DNA from: CAZMVY01 sp964617875
GTDB taxonomy: Bacteria > Planctomycetota > Phycisphaerae > UBA1845 > PWPN01
DNA: 64,000 bases
Reading direction: 5' to 3'
NCBI GenBank assembly: GCA_964617875.1
Contig: CAZUAI010000006.1
Coordinates: 1 to 64,000, forward strand
Positions 46,201 through 53,731 of the stretch are shown here, piece by piece. The position numbers were made by a program, and so were the translations under genes. The notes below the pieces were generated by a model. It was not told the origin of the DNA. It searched no databases and saw nothing but the letters and a program-made list of their open reading frames with translations. How positions within the stretch are numbered: the first letter of the stretch is position 1; every line of letters starts with the position of its first letter.

Positions 46201-46462
46201 CTTCGATCGGCCGCGTGATCGTCGCCATCATTTCGTCGGCCGGCATGACGCCGTTGTCGATCAGGATGACCACCCGCGGGAAGTCCGTCTGGGGAAACAC
46301 CGAGGAGGGCATCCGGTACGCGCAGTAGGCGCCGCCAAGGCACAAGACGATCGTCAGGAAGAGGATGGCCTTGCGATGCCGCACGACGAAACCATCGTCG
46401 GCCGGCGCCGGAACATGCCCTTTGTCGGTCACGCCATGTTGGGAAGTACTCTGTCCTGTCAC
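43271..46462 (-). CDS. RND-family efflux transporter permease
   Basis: This 1063-residue inner-membrane pump belongs to the AcrB/CusA superfamily, with twelve membrane helices in two halves and large periplasmic loops. The proton-relay pair in GLVIDDAIVVVE shows two Asp, as in multidrug RND pumps; the second half has GVGIVAKNGILMLD. Cation-type methionine triads are not evident, so a drug or organic substrate is more likely than a metal, but this is open. It lies 12 nt after a small lipoprotein gene and overlaps the adaptor gene. Confidence 0.92.
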   Translation of the reverse strand: MTGQSTSQHGVTDKGHVPAPADDGFVVRHRKAILFLTIVLCLGGAYCAYRMPSSVFPQTDFPRVVILIDNGVMPADEMMATITRPIEEAMKDIPGAVNIRSSTGRGSAEVNVFFTWRTDMIQAELYVLSRLSQIRSTLPATAETTVHRLTFSAFPIIGISLTSKTRSITDLWEAARYQIKPRFLRIRGVARVDLVGGREPEYHVVVDPARLEAYHLSLEQVSDALARTNKFTAAGLHEEKHQLYLTLVDGRVSTPEEIGDVVVTSAGASPVRVRDVATVRAGAAPQFNIVTADGVAAVLLNIRSQPDGNTVAIADALKDEMRALKRDLPPDMRMAFFYDQSLFVREAVGSVWESIIFGLALSIIVLYLFLRNTATTVVTALAIPVTILMALVGMRIFRMSFNLMTLGGIAAAVGLVIDDAIVVVETIHAKICAGIPPRQAVRVAIHELGLPLIGSTLTPVVVFIPLAYLDGVPGVFFRALAMTMVISLLGSLLLAVTLTPTLAALLIRPRSGPTQDELEQGGPILRRLIGGYEWTVRRALRHPGVSIAVIVLVIAGGIALYFQVETDFLPKQDEGAFVLDYFSRPGTSLSETDRMLRHVEQILAGAPEVESFSRRTGARLALAIAEPNTGDFLVKLRPDRKRSTEEVIDELRGKIQAAEPALHTEFPGVLSDLIGDLTWSPKPIEIKIFSTNTALVKQKAAEIAETIEKIPGIVDVNNGLVVAGPSLSFRVRNEEAARAGLTVDQIGAAIETGLLGTVSSYALQGDRTLGIRVLLAREGQDREAAISLLPIRSPNGARVTLGDVADVSHHPGLLEMRREDLRQCTAVSARFAGRDLGSGVAAIRARLAETLKLPSDASIEYGGLYQQQQESFRNLTIVLIVAVLLVYAVLLLEFRSIIQPLAIVAGAVLALSGVTAALWITGISFNIVSFLGAIIGVGIVAKNGILMLDFVEHLRARGLPLSEALVQSGRRRLRPVLMTSMTTFLGLLPLAYGVGTGAQMLQPLAVGVIGALCISLALSLVATPVFYYIATRLFGRAGSPAAAGMSVAAAHAEPRSGMPWSKQ

Positions 46463-46474
46463 GGATCACCGGCC

Positions 46475-46654
46475 TCAAAAAAAGTACGCCGCCAGAACCT
46501 GCCGCGCGAAGTCGCCGGCGAACACGACCAGCGATTGGGCCGTCGAATCCAGAGACAGCTGCGCCGCCTCTTCCTGACAGCCGACCAGCCCCGGCAATGC
46601 GACCGCACAACCCATCATCGCCAGGCGATACCAATGGTGATGAGTCCTCTTCAT
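46475..46654 (-). CDS. small lipoprotein inside the RND operon
   Basis: This 59-residue protein has a good lipobox (LPGLVGC) after an N-terminal MKRTHHHWYR. Only about 34 residues of mature chain remain, ending DFARQVLAAYFF. It overlaps the TolC stop by ATGA (46651-46654), so it is translated with the operon. Its mature end resembles that of the small protein at 21213. It may brace the pump in the envelope or act as an assembly factor; this is inference. Confidence 0.7.
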   Translation of the reverse strand: MKRTHHHWYRLAMMGCAVALPGLVGCQEEAAQLSLDSTAQSLVVFAGDFARQVLAAYFF

Positions 46655-48216
46655 GGCTGGTTCCCGTCTCCTTCTGACCGTGTGGCCGGAGCCGAAGTCG
46701 GTTGCGTGGCCGACATCGGGGGCAGACGGCCGCCGACGGCTCGCTCCAGCTCGGCCATCGCAATGGCGTAATCGCGCCACACCCCGACATAGGCCTGGCG
46801 CTGAACGATCAGCGACTTCTGGGCGTCAATCAGTACGAGGATGTCCTTCTCGCCGGCCCGATACGTCCGCCGGGCGGATTCCACGTTTTCGTCGGCCTGA
46901 GGCAACGCCTGATCCCGATAGAACCGCACCTGTTCGTCGGCGATTCGTGCGACGATGATGGCGTCCTGAACCTGCCGCGCGACGGAGTCCAGCAGCGTTT
47001 CGTAGTCCTTGCGTTGCTGCTCCGCCTTGTACCCGGCCCTGGCGATCTGCGCCTGATTCTGGTCCCAGATCGGGAGCGTGATCTGCAGGGAAGGACCGAG
47101 CAGCGAATCCACAATCGCCCGCCGCTCCGCATCGCGCTGGGCCCTGGACTGAATGGATGGCGCGGTGAGCCGGCCGTTCGCCACGGACTCCCGGGCCGTG
47201 TCGGCGAGGACGTTGCGCCCCGGCAGCGCCTTGCGGTCGGGCCGCTCCCACTCCACGCCCGCCGCCACGCTGGGAAAAACCTTGAGATACTGCTGCCGGA
47301 CTTCATCTTCCGCGGCCTGGACCCGCAGTGCGGCAGCGCGGGCATCCAGCCGTTCGGTCATGGCGAAGAGGAGCAAGGCCCGCTCGTCCTGGCCAAGCGG
47401 AAACGCCGTCGGCAGATTGTCTCGCAGGGTCCACGGCTTCTCCCAACGGCTCAAGCCCAGCGTGTTCGCGAGGGCTGTTTCGGCCAGGCGCCGCTGCCGT
47501 TGAACGTCCATCTGCTGCAGCCTGGTTTCCAGCAGACTTGTCCGTACGAGGTTGACATCGAGCTTGCCGGTCTCGCCGGCGTTGAACCGATCCTGGGCGA
47601 GCTGGAGCGACTTTTCCACCAGGGCGACGTTCTCGTTCGCAATCGCCTCCGCCTGCTGAAGCGCCAGAAGCCGGTAGGTCTGGGACTTGGTGTCCGCCGC
47701 CAGGTCCACGGCCTGCTGCACGACCTTCAGGATCGTCTGCTCCAACTGTGCTTCGGCGATCTTCTTGCGGACCGGGATCTGCCAGAGGTCCACCAGTTCC
47801 TGCCCGAAACCCATGGTCAGCTTTGTCCGCCCGCCCCCTTCGGGAAACTGAGCCACGAGCGAGAACGATGGATTGGTCAGCAGGCCCGCCTGAACCAGGT
47901 CGGCGCGGGATGCGCCGATTTCCTGAAAGGCGGACTGCAGCGCGGGGCTCTTCAGCAGGGCCAGTCGGACGGCTTCATCGACGGTCAGCCCGTCGGCCAG
48001 CAGTGCGTCCAGCTTGTCCTTCACAAGGGCGTCGGCCGAGGGTTCGTACACGTCGGGCGTGCCCGTCCGCTCCGTGACCGACTGCGACGCCCGGCGGAAA
48101 TCCTGCGCGGGATCAACGGCCGCGCAGCCGATGGCCAGCATGGGAATGGAGATCGTGCAGACGGCAACGAGCGCGATCCGGCCGGCGCCGGGACGATTCT
48201 TCAATGTCCTAATCAT
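46651..48216 (-). CDS. TolC-family outer-membrane efflux protein (lipoprotein)
   Basis: This 521-residue protein has a lipobox LAIGC, so it is of the OprM/CusC lipidated type. Two TolC-like helical hairpin repeats are visible (RLALLKSPALQSAFQEI ... and QTYRLLALQQAEAIANE..., each with a NPSFSL-type or FPSVAAG-type beta segment). The C-terminus is Pro/Ser/Thr-rich and likely disordered. ATG 48216 overlaps the MFS stop. It forms the exit duct for the RND pump downstream. Confidence 0.9.
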   Translation of the reverse strand: MIRTLKNRPGAGRIALVAVCTISIPMLAIGCAAVDPAQDFRRASQSVTERTGTPDVYEPSADALVKDKLDALLADGLTVDEAVRLALLKSPALQSAFQEIGASRADLVQAGLLTNPSFSLVAQFPEGGGRTKLTMGFGQELVDLWQIPVRKKIAEAQLEQTILKVVQQAVDLAADTKSQTYRLLALQQAEAIANENVALVEKSLQLAQDRFNAGETGKLDVNLVRTSLLETRLQQMDVQRQRRLAETALANTLGLSRWEKPWTLRDNLPTAFPLGQDERALLLFAMTERLDARAAALRVQAAEDEVRQQYLKVFPSVAAGVEWERPDRKALPGRNVLADTARESVANGRLTAPSIQSRAQRDAERRAIVDSLLGPSLQITLPIWDQNQAQIARAGYKAEQQRKDYETLLDSVARQVQDAIIVARIADEQVRFYRDQALPQADENVESARRTYRAGEKDILVLIDAQKSLIVQRQAYVGVWRDYAIAMAELERAVGGRLPPMSATQPTSAPATRSEGDGNQP

Positions 48217-49444
48217 GGTTGGCGCGATCAACTCGTCCTCCTGCCAGATACAGCATGAAGCCTGCTCCGGCGATCATCAGAACCAAGGCGTACATGACGC
48301 CGAACTTGATGCCGAAGACCGTCCACAGCCAGCCCACCAGGATGCTGCTGATCAGATCGCCCATGCCGGTCACCACGGCCAGCGCCCCGAACCCGCTGCC
48401 CCGGATGCTTGCGGGCAGGAGTTCGGCCGCGACGGCGTCCTCGACGGCCTCATACAGGCCGACGCCGGTGCCGCCGAGCGCGAACATGAGCGCCAGGCCG
48501 ATGTAGCTGTCGACGCCCGCCATCATGCAGACGGCCGCCAGGGCCGCGGCCAGATAACCGGCCACGAGAAGCATCCGCTTGTTCGTGCGATCCGCCATCC
48601 ATCCGCCGAGGTACGACCACGAGGCGTACAGCACGTTGTGCAGCGTGTAACCGGCCACGGAGAGGGTGGCGGCTTCGGCGGGTCCGATCCTGGGGGAAAG
48701 AACCGTCACCGTATACAGGATGTAGAAGGTGTCGGCAAAATCGCCCAGGCCGAACAGGCCGACGGCGCCGAGGAACTCCTTGAATCGTGAGCCGAAGCCA
48801 CCGAAGCTCTTGAGGAAAGGGGTGCTGACCGGCGTGCGGTCGGTCCGCTCGCGGACGAGGAATGCGATCGCGAGGACCGCCACGATCGCCGGGAAGACGG
48901 AAAGCAGGATTACGCTGCGATGAGTGAGCCCCGCTCGCAAGAGGAACAGGACGGCCACCGGCGCCGCGATGGCACCGGTCGTATCCATCGCCCGCTCCAG
49001 CCCGAAGGCCCGGCCGTAGGTGGCCGGCGTCACGGCGTCGGCGAGCAACGCCTTTCGCGCCGGGGTGCGCAGGCCGCGTGAGACCCACGCCAGGACCCGG
49101 CCGCCCAGCACCACGAACCAGTTGCCTGCCAGGGCGATCACCACCGGGGAGAACGCCATGAAGCCGTAACCGCCGGCACAGAGGACCTTCCGGCGGCGGA
49201 GCCGATCCGCCAGCCAGCCGCCGTAGAGTTTCGCGAGGCTCGAGAAGCCGTCGGCGAAGCCCTCGATCGTCCCCAGGGCCCCGGCGGCAGCGCCCATGGA
49301 GGCCAGGAAGGCCGGCAGCGTGGACGTCACAGCCTCATGGCTCATGTCGCTGAACAGCGACGCAAGGCCGATGCCCACGACAGTCCGATTCAGCCAATGT
49401 ATGCCGGAACCGCGCGCCGTCCTGTCAGCGGCTGGATGACTCAT
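48209..49444 (-). CDS. MFS transporter
   Basis: This 411-residue major-facilitator protein has twelve predicted helices. GGWLADRLRRRK is the loop 2-3 motif A and its echo GGWMADRTNKR lies in the second half. FSDMSHEAVTSTLPAFL at the N-terminus is typical of MFS members annotated as drug exporters or nitrate-like carriers. ATG 49444 overlaps the MOT1 stop by ATGA, and its own end overlaps the TolC start by 8 nt. The substrate is unknown; the operon setting suggests export. Confidence 0.85.
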   Translation of the reverse strand: MSHPAADRTARGSGIHWLNRTVVGIGLASLFSDMSHEAVTSTLPAFLASMGAAAGALGTIEGFADGFSSLAKLYGGWLADRLRRRKVLCAGGYGFMAFSPVVIALAGNWFVVLGGRVLAWVSRGLRTPARKALLADAVTPATYGRAFGLERAMDTTGAIAAPVAVLFLLRAGLTHRSVILLSVFPAIVAVLAIAFLVRERTDRTPVSTPFLKSFGGFGSRFKEFLGAVGLFGLGDFADTFYILYTVTVLSPRIGPAEAATLSVAGYTLHNVLYASWSYLGGWMADRTNKRMLLVAGYLAAALAAVCMMAGVDSYIGLALMFALGGTGVGLYEAVEDAVAAELLPASIRGSGFGALAVVTGMGDLISSILVGWLWTVFGIKFGVMYALVLMIAGAGFMLYLAGGRVDRANHD

Positions 49445-50715
49445 TTGCGTTGTATTGGATCGGGTCGCGGACATGAGGGCAAGGCGGCCTCCGCTTCCTC
49501 CACGCGCAGCCATCCCGCGTGCAGGCACCACGCCATCGTCAGCCCCATGACAAACCCAAGGGCCACGTTGTTCAACGCCAGGCAGGCGGCGGCGGTCAGC
49601 AGCATGGCGAACGCATCGGTCCGGCGGGTCTGATCGCGACACACGAGCGAAAGCTCCATGCCGCTGAATGCCAGCATGACCCCGAGAATGCTGGCGGGGA
49701 AGGCACTGCACAGGGTCATGAGCGATGCGCCGACGAGTATGGCAAGGGTGATCTTCACGGCGCCAAGGAACAGGATTGCACCGTTGGTTCGTGCTCCAAA
49801 CCGATACTGTCCGGCCAGTCCGCCGGCTCCGTGGCACATCGGCATGCCGCCAAACCAGCAGGCCACGAGATTCATGATGCCCACGGAAACGGCGACCTTG
49901 CGCGGCGCGGCCTGTCGTCCCGGGAACAGGTCCGCCGACAAGGCGGTTACCGCGATGACCGAGTTCAACGTCGTGAGGGGAATCTGCGGCAGGGCGACCT
50001 TCGGAAAGGCCGCGACGAAGTCCGCCCGGGCCGGCGGTTGCCAACCCGGCCATGTGAAACCGATGCCGAGCGACCCCAACACCTCCGGATGTGTCCATAT
50101 CGCGACGGCCAGGCCCGCCGCAAACAGGAGAAGCGCCGCCGGGATCGTTCGCGAGAAGAAGAGCAGGAGGACCAGCAGCGCGGCCAGCAGGCCCGTCAGG
50201 CAGCTATCACCCGCGAACCACGTGCCGGTGCCGGCGACCATCTGGATGCCCTTGATCATCAGCGACAGGCCCAGCGCGAGCTGCAAGCCGCGGACTACGC
50301 TGCGGGGCACGACCCGGTTCAGCCAGTCGATCAGCCCGGTCAGCCCGAGCAGCAGCACCACCAGGCTGACTGTCGCGCCGGCGGCCAGGATCTGCGGCAC
50401 GGTCAGCCCCTGGGTGATCGCCACGGTTGCGATGGCCTTCATGGGCTGCACGGCCATCGGGATGCTGAAGGTCAGGCCGGTGACGACGTTAAACAACCCG
50501 GAGAAGAACAACGCCGAGGCGAAGTTGAGCCCGTTCTGCGCCGCCATGCCGACAAGCAGCGGCAGGAACGTGCCCAGGTCGCCGAGGCTGCCGGCAATCT
50601 CATGCCGGTCGATTCGCGCGCACCCCAACGGCTGGAGAAACCGCGGCCATCCGGGCCGCGCCGTCTCAATCGCCGCGCGGGCCTCTACCGCACTGGACAA
50701 GAAGGCTGCCGCCAT
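49441..50715 (-). CDS. MOT1-type molybdate/sulfate transporter
   Basis: This 424-residue membrane protein has the two signature blocks of the MOT1 branch of the SulP superfamily: GSLGDLGTFLPLL near the N-terminus and MPMCHGAGGLAGQYRFGART in the middle. There is no STAS domain. Family members take up molybdate, and some carry sulfate. ATG 50715 was preferred over a TTG at 50739. It begins 77 nt after the enolase stop and overlaps the MFS gene, so it is probably transcribed from the fluoride-riboswitch promoter upstream of the enolase operon. Confidence 0.85.
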   Translation of the reverse strand: MAAAFLSSAVEARAAIETARPGWPRFLQPLGCARIDRHEIAGSLGDLGTFLPLLVGMAAQNGLNFASALFFSGLFNVVTGLTFSIPMAVQPMKAIATVAITQGLTVPQILAAGATVSLVVLLLGLTGLIDWLNRVVPRSVVRGLQLALGLSLMIKGIQMVAGTGTWFAGDSCLTGLLAALLVLLLFFSRTIPAALLLFAAGLAVAIWTHPEVLGSLGIGFTWPGWQPPARADFVAAFPKVALPQIPLTTLNSVIAVTALSADLFPGRQAAPRKVAVSVGIMNLVACWFGGMPMCHGAGGLAGQYRFGARTNGAILFLGAVKITLAILVGASLMTLCSAFPASILGVMLAFSGMELSLVCRDQTRRTDAFAMLLTAAACLALNNVALGFVMGLTMAWCLHAGWLRVEEAEAALPSCPRPDPIQRK

Positions 50716-50792
50716 GACACCGCAGCCAGTCCACGACAAGCCTGCTCAACGTCGCCGCAATCACGGCCGCTCCGGGGGCTTGTCCGTCCCCG

Positions 50793-52076
50793 TCAGGCCT
50801 TGCCGGCAAACGGATTTCCGAAAACGGCCGCCTTGCCCAGTTCCGCCTCGATCTCCAGCAGCCGGTTGTACTTGGCGATCCGCTCGCTGCGGCACGCGGA
50901 ACCGGTCTTGATCTGGCCGCCGCCCATCGCCACGGCGAAGTCGGCCATGAAGGCATCTTCGGTCTCGCCCGAGCGGTGCGACACGACGAAGCCCCAGCCG
51001 GCCTTGCGGCACATATCGATGGCCTCGATGGTCTCGGTCACCGTGCCGATCTGATTCAGCTTGATCAGCACGGCGTTGGTGGACTGTTCCTTGATGCCCC
51101 GCTCGATGAACTTCGTATTCGTGACGTACAGGTCGTCGCCGACGATCTGGATGCGCGAGCCCAGCGCGGCCGTGTGCTGTTTGAACCCGGCCCAGTCGTT
51201 CTCGGCCAGGCCGTCTTCGATCGAGACGATCGGGTACTTCTCCACCCAGCCCTTGTACAACGCCGTCATCTCGGCGCTGTTCTTCCTGCCCTGGCCCGAC
51301 TTCGAAAGCTGGTAGGCCCCGTCCTCGAAGAAGGAGCTGGCCGCCGGGTCGAGCGCGATGGCCACGTCCTTGCCGGGTTTGTAGCCGGCGGCCTGGATGG
51401 CCTCCACGATTACCTCGCAGGCCTCGTCGTTGCTCTTGAGGTTGGGCGCGAACCCGCCCTCGTCGCCGACGCTTGTCGCGTAGCCTTTCTTGTGCAGGAT
51501 GGACTTGAGGGCGTGGAAGGTCTCCGCGCCGTAGCGAAGGGCCTCGGCGAACGTCGGGGCGCCGACGGGCATGCACATGAACTCCTGGAAGTCCACGCTG
51601 TTGTCGGCGTGCTTGCCGCCGTTCAGGATGTTCATCATGGGCACCGGGATGCGGACCGCGCCCGTTCCGCCGAGGTAGGCGTAAAGGGGAAGATCCGCCG
51701 CCATCGCGGCCGCGCGGGCCACCGCCATGGACACGCCGAGGATGGCGTTCGCCCCCAGCTTGCCCTTGTTGGGCGTGCCGTCCAGTTCGATCATCAGGCG
51801 ATCGATCTGGGCCTGGCGGTTCGGAGCCATGCCCACGATCTTCGGGGCAATGAGGTCATTGACGTTGGCGACGGCCTTGAGCACGCCCTTGCCGCCGTAG
51901 CGCTTCTTGTCGCCGTCCCGCAGTTCGACGGCCTCGTTCTCGCCGGTGGAGGCGCCGGACGGGACACAGGCCGCGGCCGTGATCCCGTTGTCCAGGGTCA
52001 CCGAGACCCGCAACGTCGGATTGCCGCGAGAATCCAGAATCTCCAGGGCCCGTACCGATGCGATATTGCTGTTCAT
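50793..52076 (-). CDS. eno: enolase
   Basis: Enolase converts 2-phosphoglycerate to phosphoenolpyruvate and is a classic fluoride-inhibited enzyme. The 427-residue core starts MNSNIASVRALEILDSRGNPT, with GASTGENEAVELRDGD, ILNGGKHADNS, SVGDEGGFAPN, the metal ligands in ALDPAAS, SIEDGL and VGDDL, and the catalytic Lys in LIKLNQIGT plus SHRSGETED. A strong AAAGGAG lies just before ATG-ATG (52079/52076). The frame is open back through the upstream zinc-ribbon/HEAT gene with no stop. It is under the fluoride riboswitch at 53403-53474. Confidence 0.96.
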   Translation of the reverse strand: MNSNIASVRALEILDSRGNPTLRVSVTLDNGITAAACVPSGASTGENEAVELRDGDKKRYGGKGVLKAVANVNDLIAPKIVGMAPNRQAQIDRLMIELDGTPNKGKLGANAILGVSMAVARAAAMAADLPLYAYLGGTGAVRIPVPMMNILNGGKHADNSVDFQEFMCMPVGAPTFAEALRYGAETFHALKSILHKKGYATSVGDEGGFAPNLKSNDEACEVIVEAIQAAGYKPGKDVAIALDPAASSFFEDGAYQLSKSGQGRKNSAEMTALYKGWVEKYPIVSIEDGLAENDWAGFKQHTAALGSRIQIVGDDLYVTNTKFIERGIKEQSTNAVLIKLNQIGTVTETIEAIDMCRKAGWGFVVSHRSGETEDAFMADFAVAMGGGQIKTGSACRSERIAKYNRLLEIEAELGKAAVFGNPFAGKA

Positions 52077-52508
52077 CATTAACTCCTTTCTTGAATCATG
52101 ACGCATTGTCATTGTGCGTAAACCAACAGATGCCGCAAGAGCCGCCTTGCGGATCATCGGATTCGGATGAAGCCTGAGTCCGGCCAGACACCGCCGGGCG
52201 GCGGCGGTTCCGATCCGGCCCAGGGCGGCGATGGCCGCCTGCGCCACGAACACCGCCTGCATGTCCCGCGTGTCCCGGGTCCGTTCGACCAGTTCGATCA
52301 ACGGCGCGACGGCCCGGCGTTCCTTCCGCTGCCCCAGCAGGAGGGCGCATCGCTCGGGCGTGGTGGGCTCCGGATGGCGCAGCGAGACCATGAGCTTCTC
52401 CGGGTAGCTGAGCGAGCCCCAGTATTCCCTCAGGTTCAGGCCGCAGCGAGGGCAGCATTCGAGGTCCTCGGCAAAGTCGTCCCAGCAGCGGGGACAGAAG
52501 AACCGCAT
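52077..52508 (-). CDS. zinc-ribbon/HEAT-repeat protein, in frame with enolase
   Basis: ATG 52508, one base after the phosphoesterase stop, opens a frame for MRFFCPRCWDDFAEDLECCPRCGLN, a four-Cys zinc ribbon. Two HEAT-like helical pairs follow (PLIELVERTRD..., AQAAIAALGRIGTAAARRCLAGL). About 144 codons later the frame runs into the enolase start without any stop (…RHDSRKELMM). Either a 571-residue fusion is made beside enolase, or a stop has been lost. Function unknown; a ribosome- or protein-binding role would suit the domains. Confidence 0.65.
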
Positions 52509-52509
52509 C

Positions 52510-53220
52510 TCAGTCCATTCTCGCCCGTTGAAGCATCCGGGCCAGGTCCTCCCGAATCGGGGCCTCCACCGGCAACGCACCGATGGCCTCCAGGGCGGGG
52601 GTCCGGTCGTATTCCGCCCGCCGGCTCTGAACCGCGCCGTCCTCCCACAGCGCATACGGCGCCCGCGCATCACCATCCAGCGGCTGACCGAGCGAGCCGG
52701 GATTGACGATCTGCAGGGTTCCGTGGCGGCGGATCAGCGGGAGGTGCGTGTGGCCCGCCACGAGTAGGTCGGCCAGAACCCTGCCGGCGACGTCGTCGAG
52801 GATCGCATCGCATCCCTGGGGGGTCAGGCGGTAGTCGTACAGAGGGTCGATGGGCGTCGCATGCGTCACGGCGAACGGAACGCCGCCGATTTCGCATCGC
52901 AGGCTCAGCGGAAGCCGGCCCAGCCACGCCAGGTCGTCCGGGCCCAGCTGCGCGCGGGTCCAGTCCCGCATGGCCAGGGCCAGGGGCTGCTTGGCCGGGC
53001 TGGCCTTGGGATCGGCCAGGAAGGCGACGGCATGGTCATGGTTGCCGCGCACGGCGATCGCCTCGTGCTGCCGAAGCCACGCCACCGCAGCCCCGGGGGC
53101 CGGACCGTAGTTCACCGTGTCGCCGGCGCAGATGACGTGGTCGAACCGCCCGGCGTCGCGTTCCACGGCGGCGAGGGCCCAGGGGTTGGCATGGATATCA
53201 GAAAGCATCAGAATCCGCAT
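52510..53220 (-). CDS. metallophosphoesterase (YfcE/MJ0936-like)
   Basis: This 236-residue calcineurin-like phosphoesterase shows every metal motif: LSDIHAN at the N-terminus, CAGDTVNYGP, RGNHDHA, THATP and VAGHTHLP, ending in the IVNPGSLGQP loop. It is the first gene after the fluoride riboswitch and starts 183 nt past the riboswitch's 3' hairpin. It would hydrolyse phosphodiesters or phosphomonoesters; the substrate is unknown. An upstream in-frame start (53289) exists, but ATG 53220 fits the family. Confidence 0.88.
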   Translation of the reverse strand: MRILMLSDIHANPWALAAVERDAGRFDHVICAGDTVNYGPAPGAAVAWLRQHEAIAVRGNHDHAVAFLADPKASPAKQPLALAMRDWTRAQLGPDDLAWLGRLPLSLRCEIGGVPFAVTHATPIDPLYDYRLTPQGCDAILDDVAGRVLADLLVAGHTHLPLIRRHGTLQIVNPGSLGQPLDGDARAPYALWEDGAVQSRRAEYDRTPALEAIGALPVEAPIREDLARMLQRARMD

Positions 53221-53402
53221 CGCCCAAACCATCTCCGAACCCGTGACCCATGGCGTCATCGTCGCCGTCGGCCCCCGGCCGGGACGCATCGCGTCCGCAG
53301 TATATCAAGGGGGACCGGGCGGCTGGGCATACCCGTACACGAACCCGGCCGGTTTTCGCTTCCGGTGGGGTTGCTTGCTGCCGCGCTCAGTCGGTGCGGA
53401 CC

Positions 53403-53474
53403 CCCACCCAGGACAGCGGGTAGGAGTCATCAGGCTCCCCGACGGGGAACCAATTCACGGCGGACTCCATCGCC
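53403..53474 (-). promoter_or_regulatory. fluoride riboswitch (crcB motif) 1, upstream of the phosphoesterase-enolase operon
   Basis: On the minus strand the RNA begins GGCGATGGAGTCCGCC at 53474. GGCG and CGCC form the pseudoknot, GGAGTC pairs with GACTCC as P1, an 8-bp P3 (GGTTCCCC/GGGGAGCC) follows, and then the conserved CTGATGACTCCTACC. Past the aptamer, CCTACCC (53418-53424) can pair with GGGTGGG (53403-53409), a hairpin that competes with P1. It lies 183 nt before the first start codon. Enolase is a known target of this riboswitch class. Confidence 0.93.
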
Positions 53475-53480
53475 CGCCGG

Positions 53481-53509
53481 ATCTTAGCGTGAACGCTGTG
53501 GGGCCGCAA
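53481..53509 (-). promoter_or_regulatory. promoter of fluoride riboswitch 1
   Basis: On the minus strand TTGCGG (53504-53509), 17 nt, TAAGAT (53481-53486). +1 falls at 53474, the first G of the aptamer. No gene lies between here and mgtA (53732). Confidence 0.7.
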
Positions 53510-53731
53510 GGACGCCTTCAGGGCGAGACGGGGCGCCGCGAAGGCCGAGCGGACGCCCGCCTTCGGTTGCCGGGCAGGCTTGACTTTGGACGCGCCCGGC
53601 GTACCGTGCCCGGTTTGCCGAGGCCGGGCGGTTGTGCGGCGCGTGATGATCTGCACGCCCCGGTTCGATGGAGCCTGCTTGCGGAACGAGACGACAGCCC
53701 CGAGTCGTACTGATCCCGGGATCCTCGCGCC

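Noticed and set aside
53639..53725. Possible fourth fluoride riboswitch before mgtA
   Set aside because: GCGTGATGATCTGCACGC and a hairpin followed by CTGATC look similar, but P1 does not pair well and no promoter is placed at its start.
53475..53731. M-box magnesium riboswitch upstream of mgtA
   Set aside because: None of the M-box conserved blocks is present; the structured RNA in this gap is the fluoride aptamer on the other strand.
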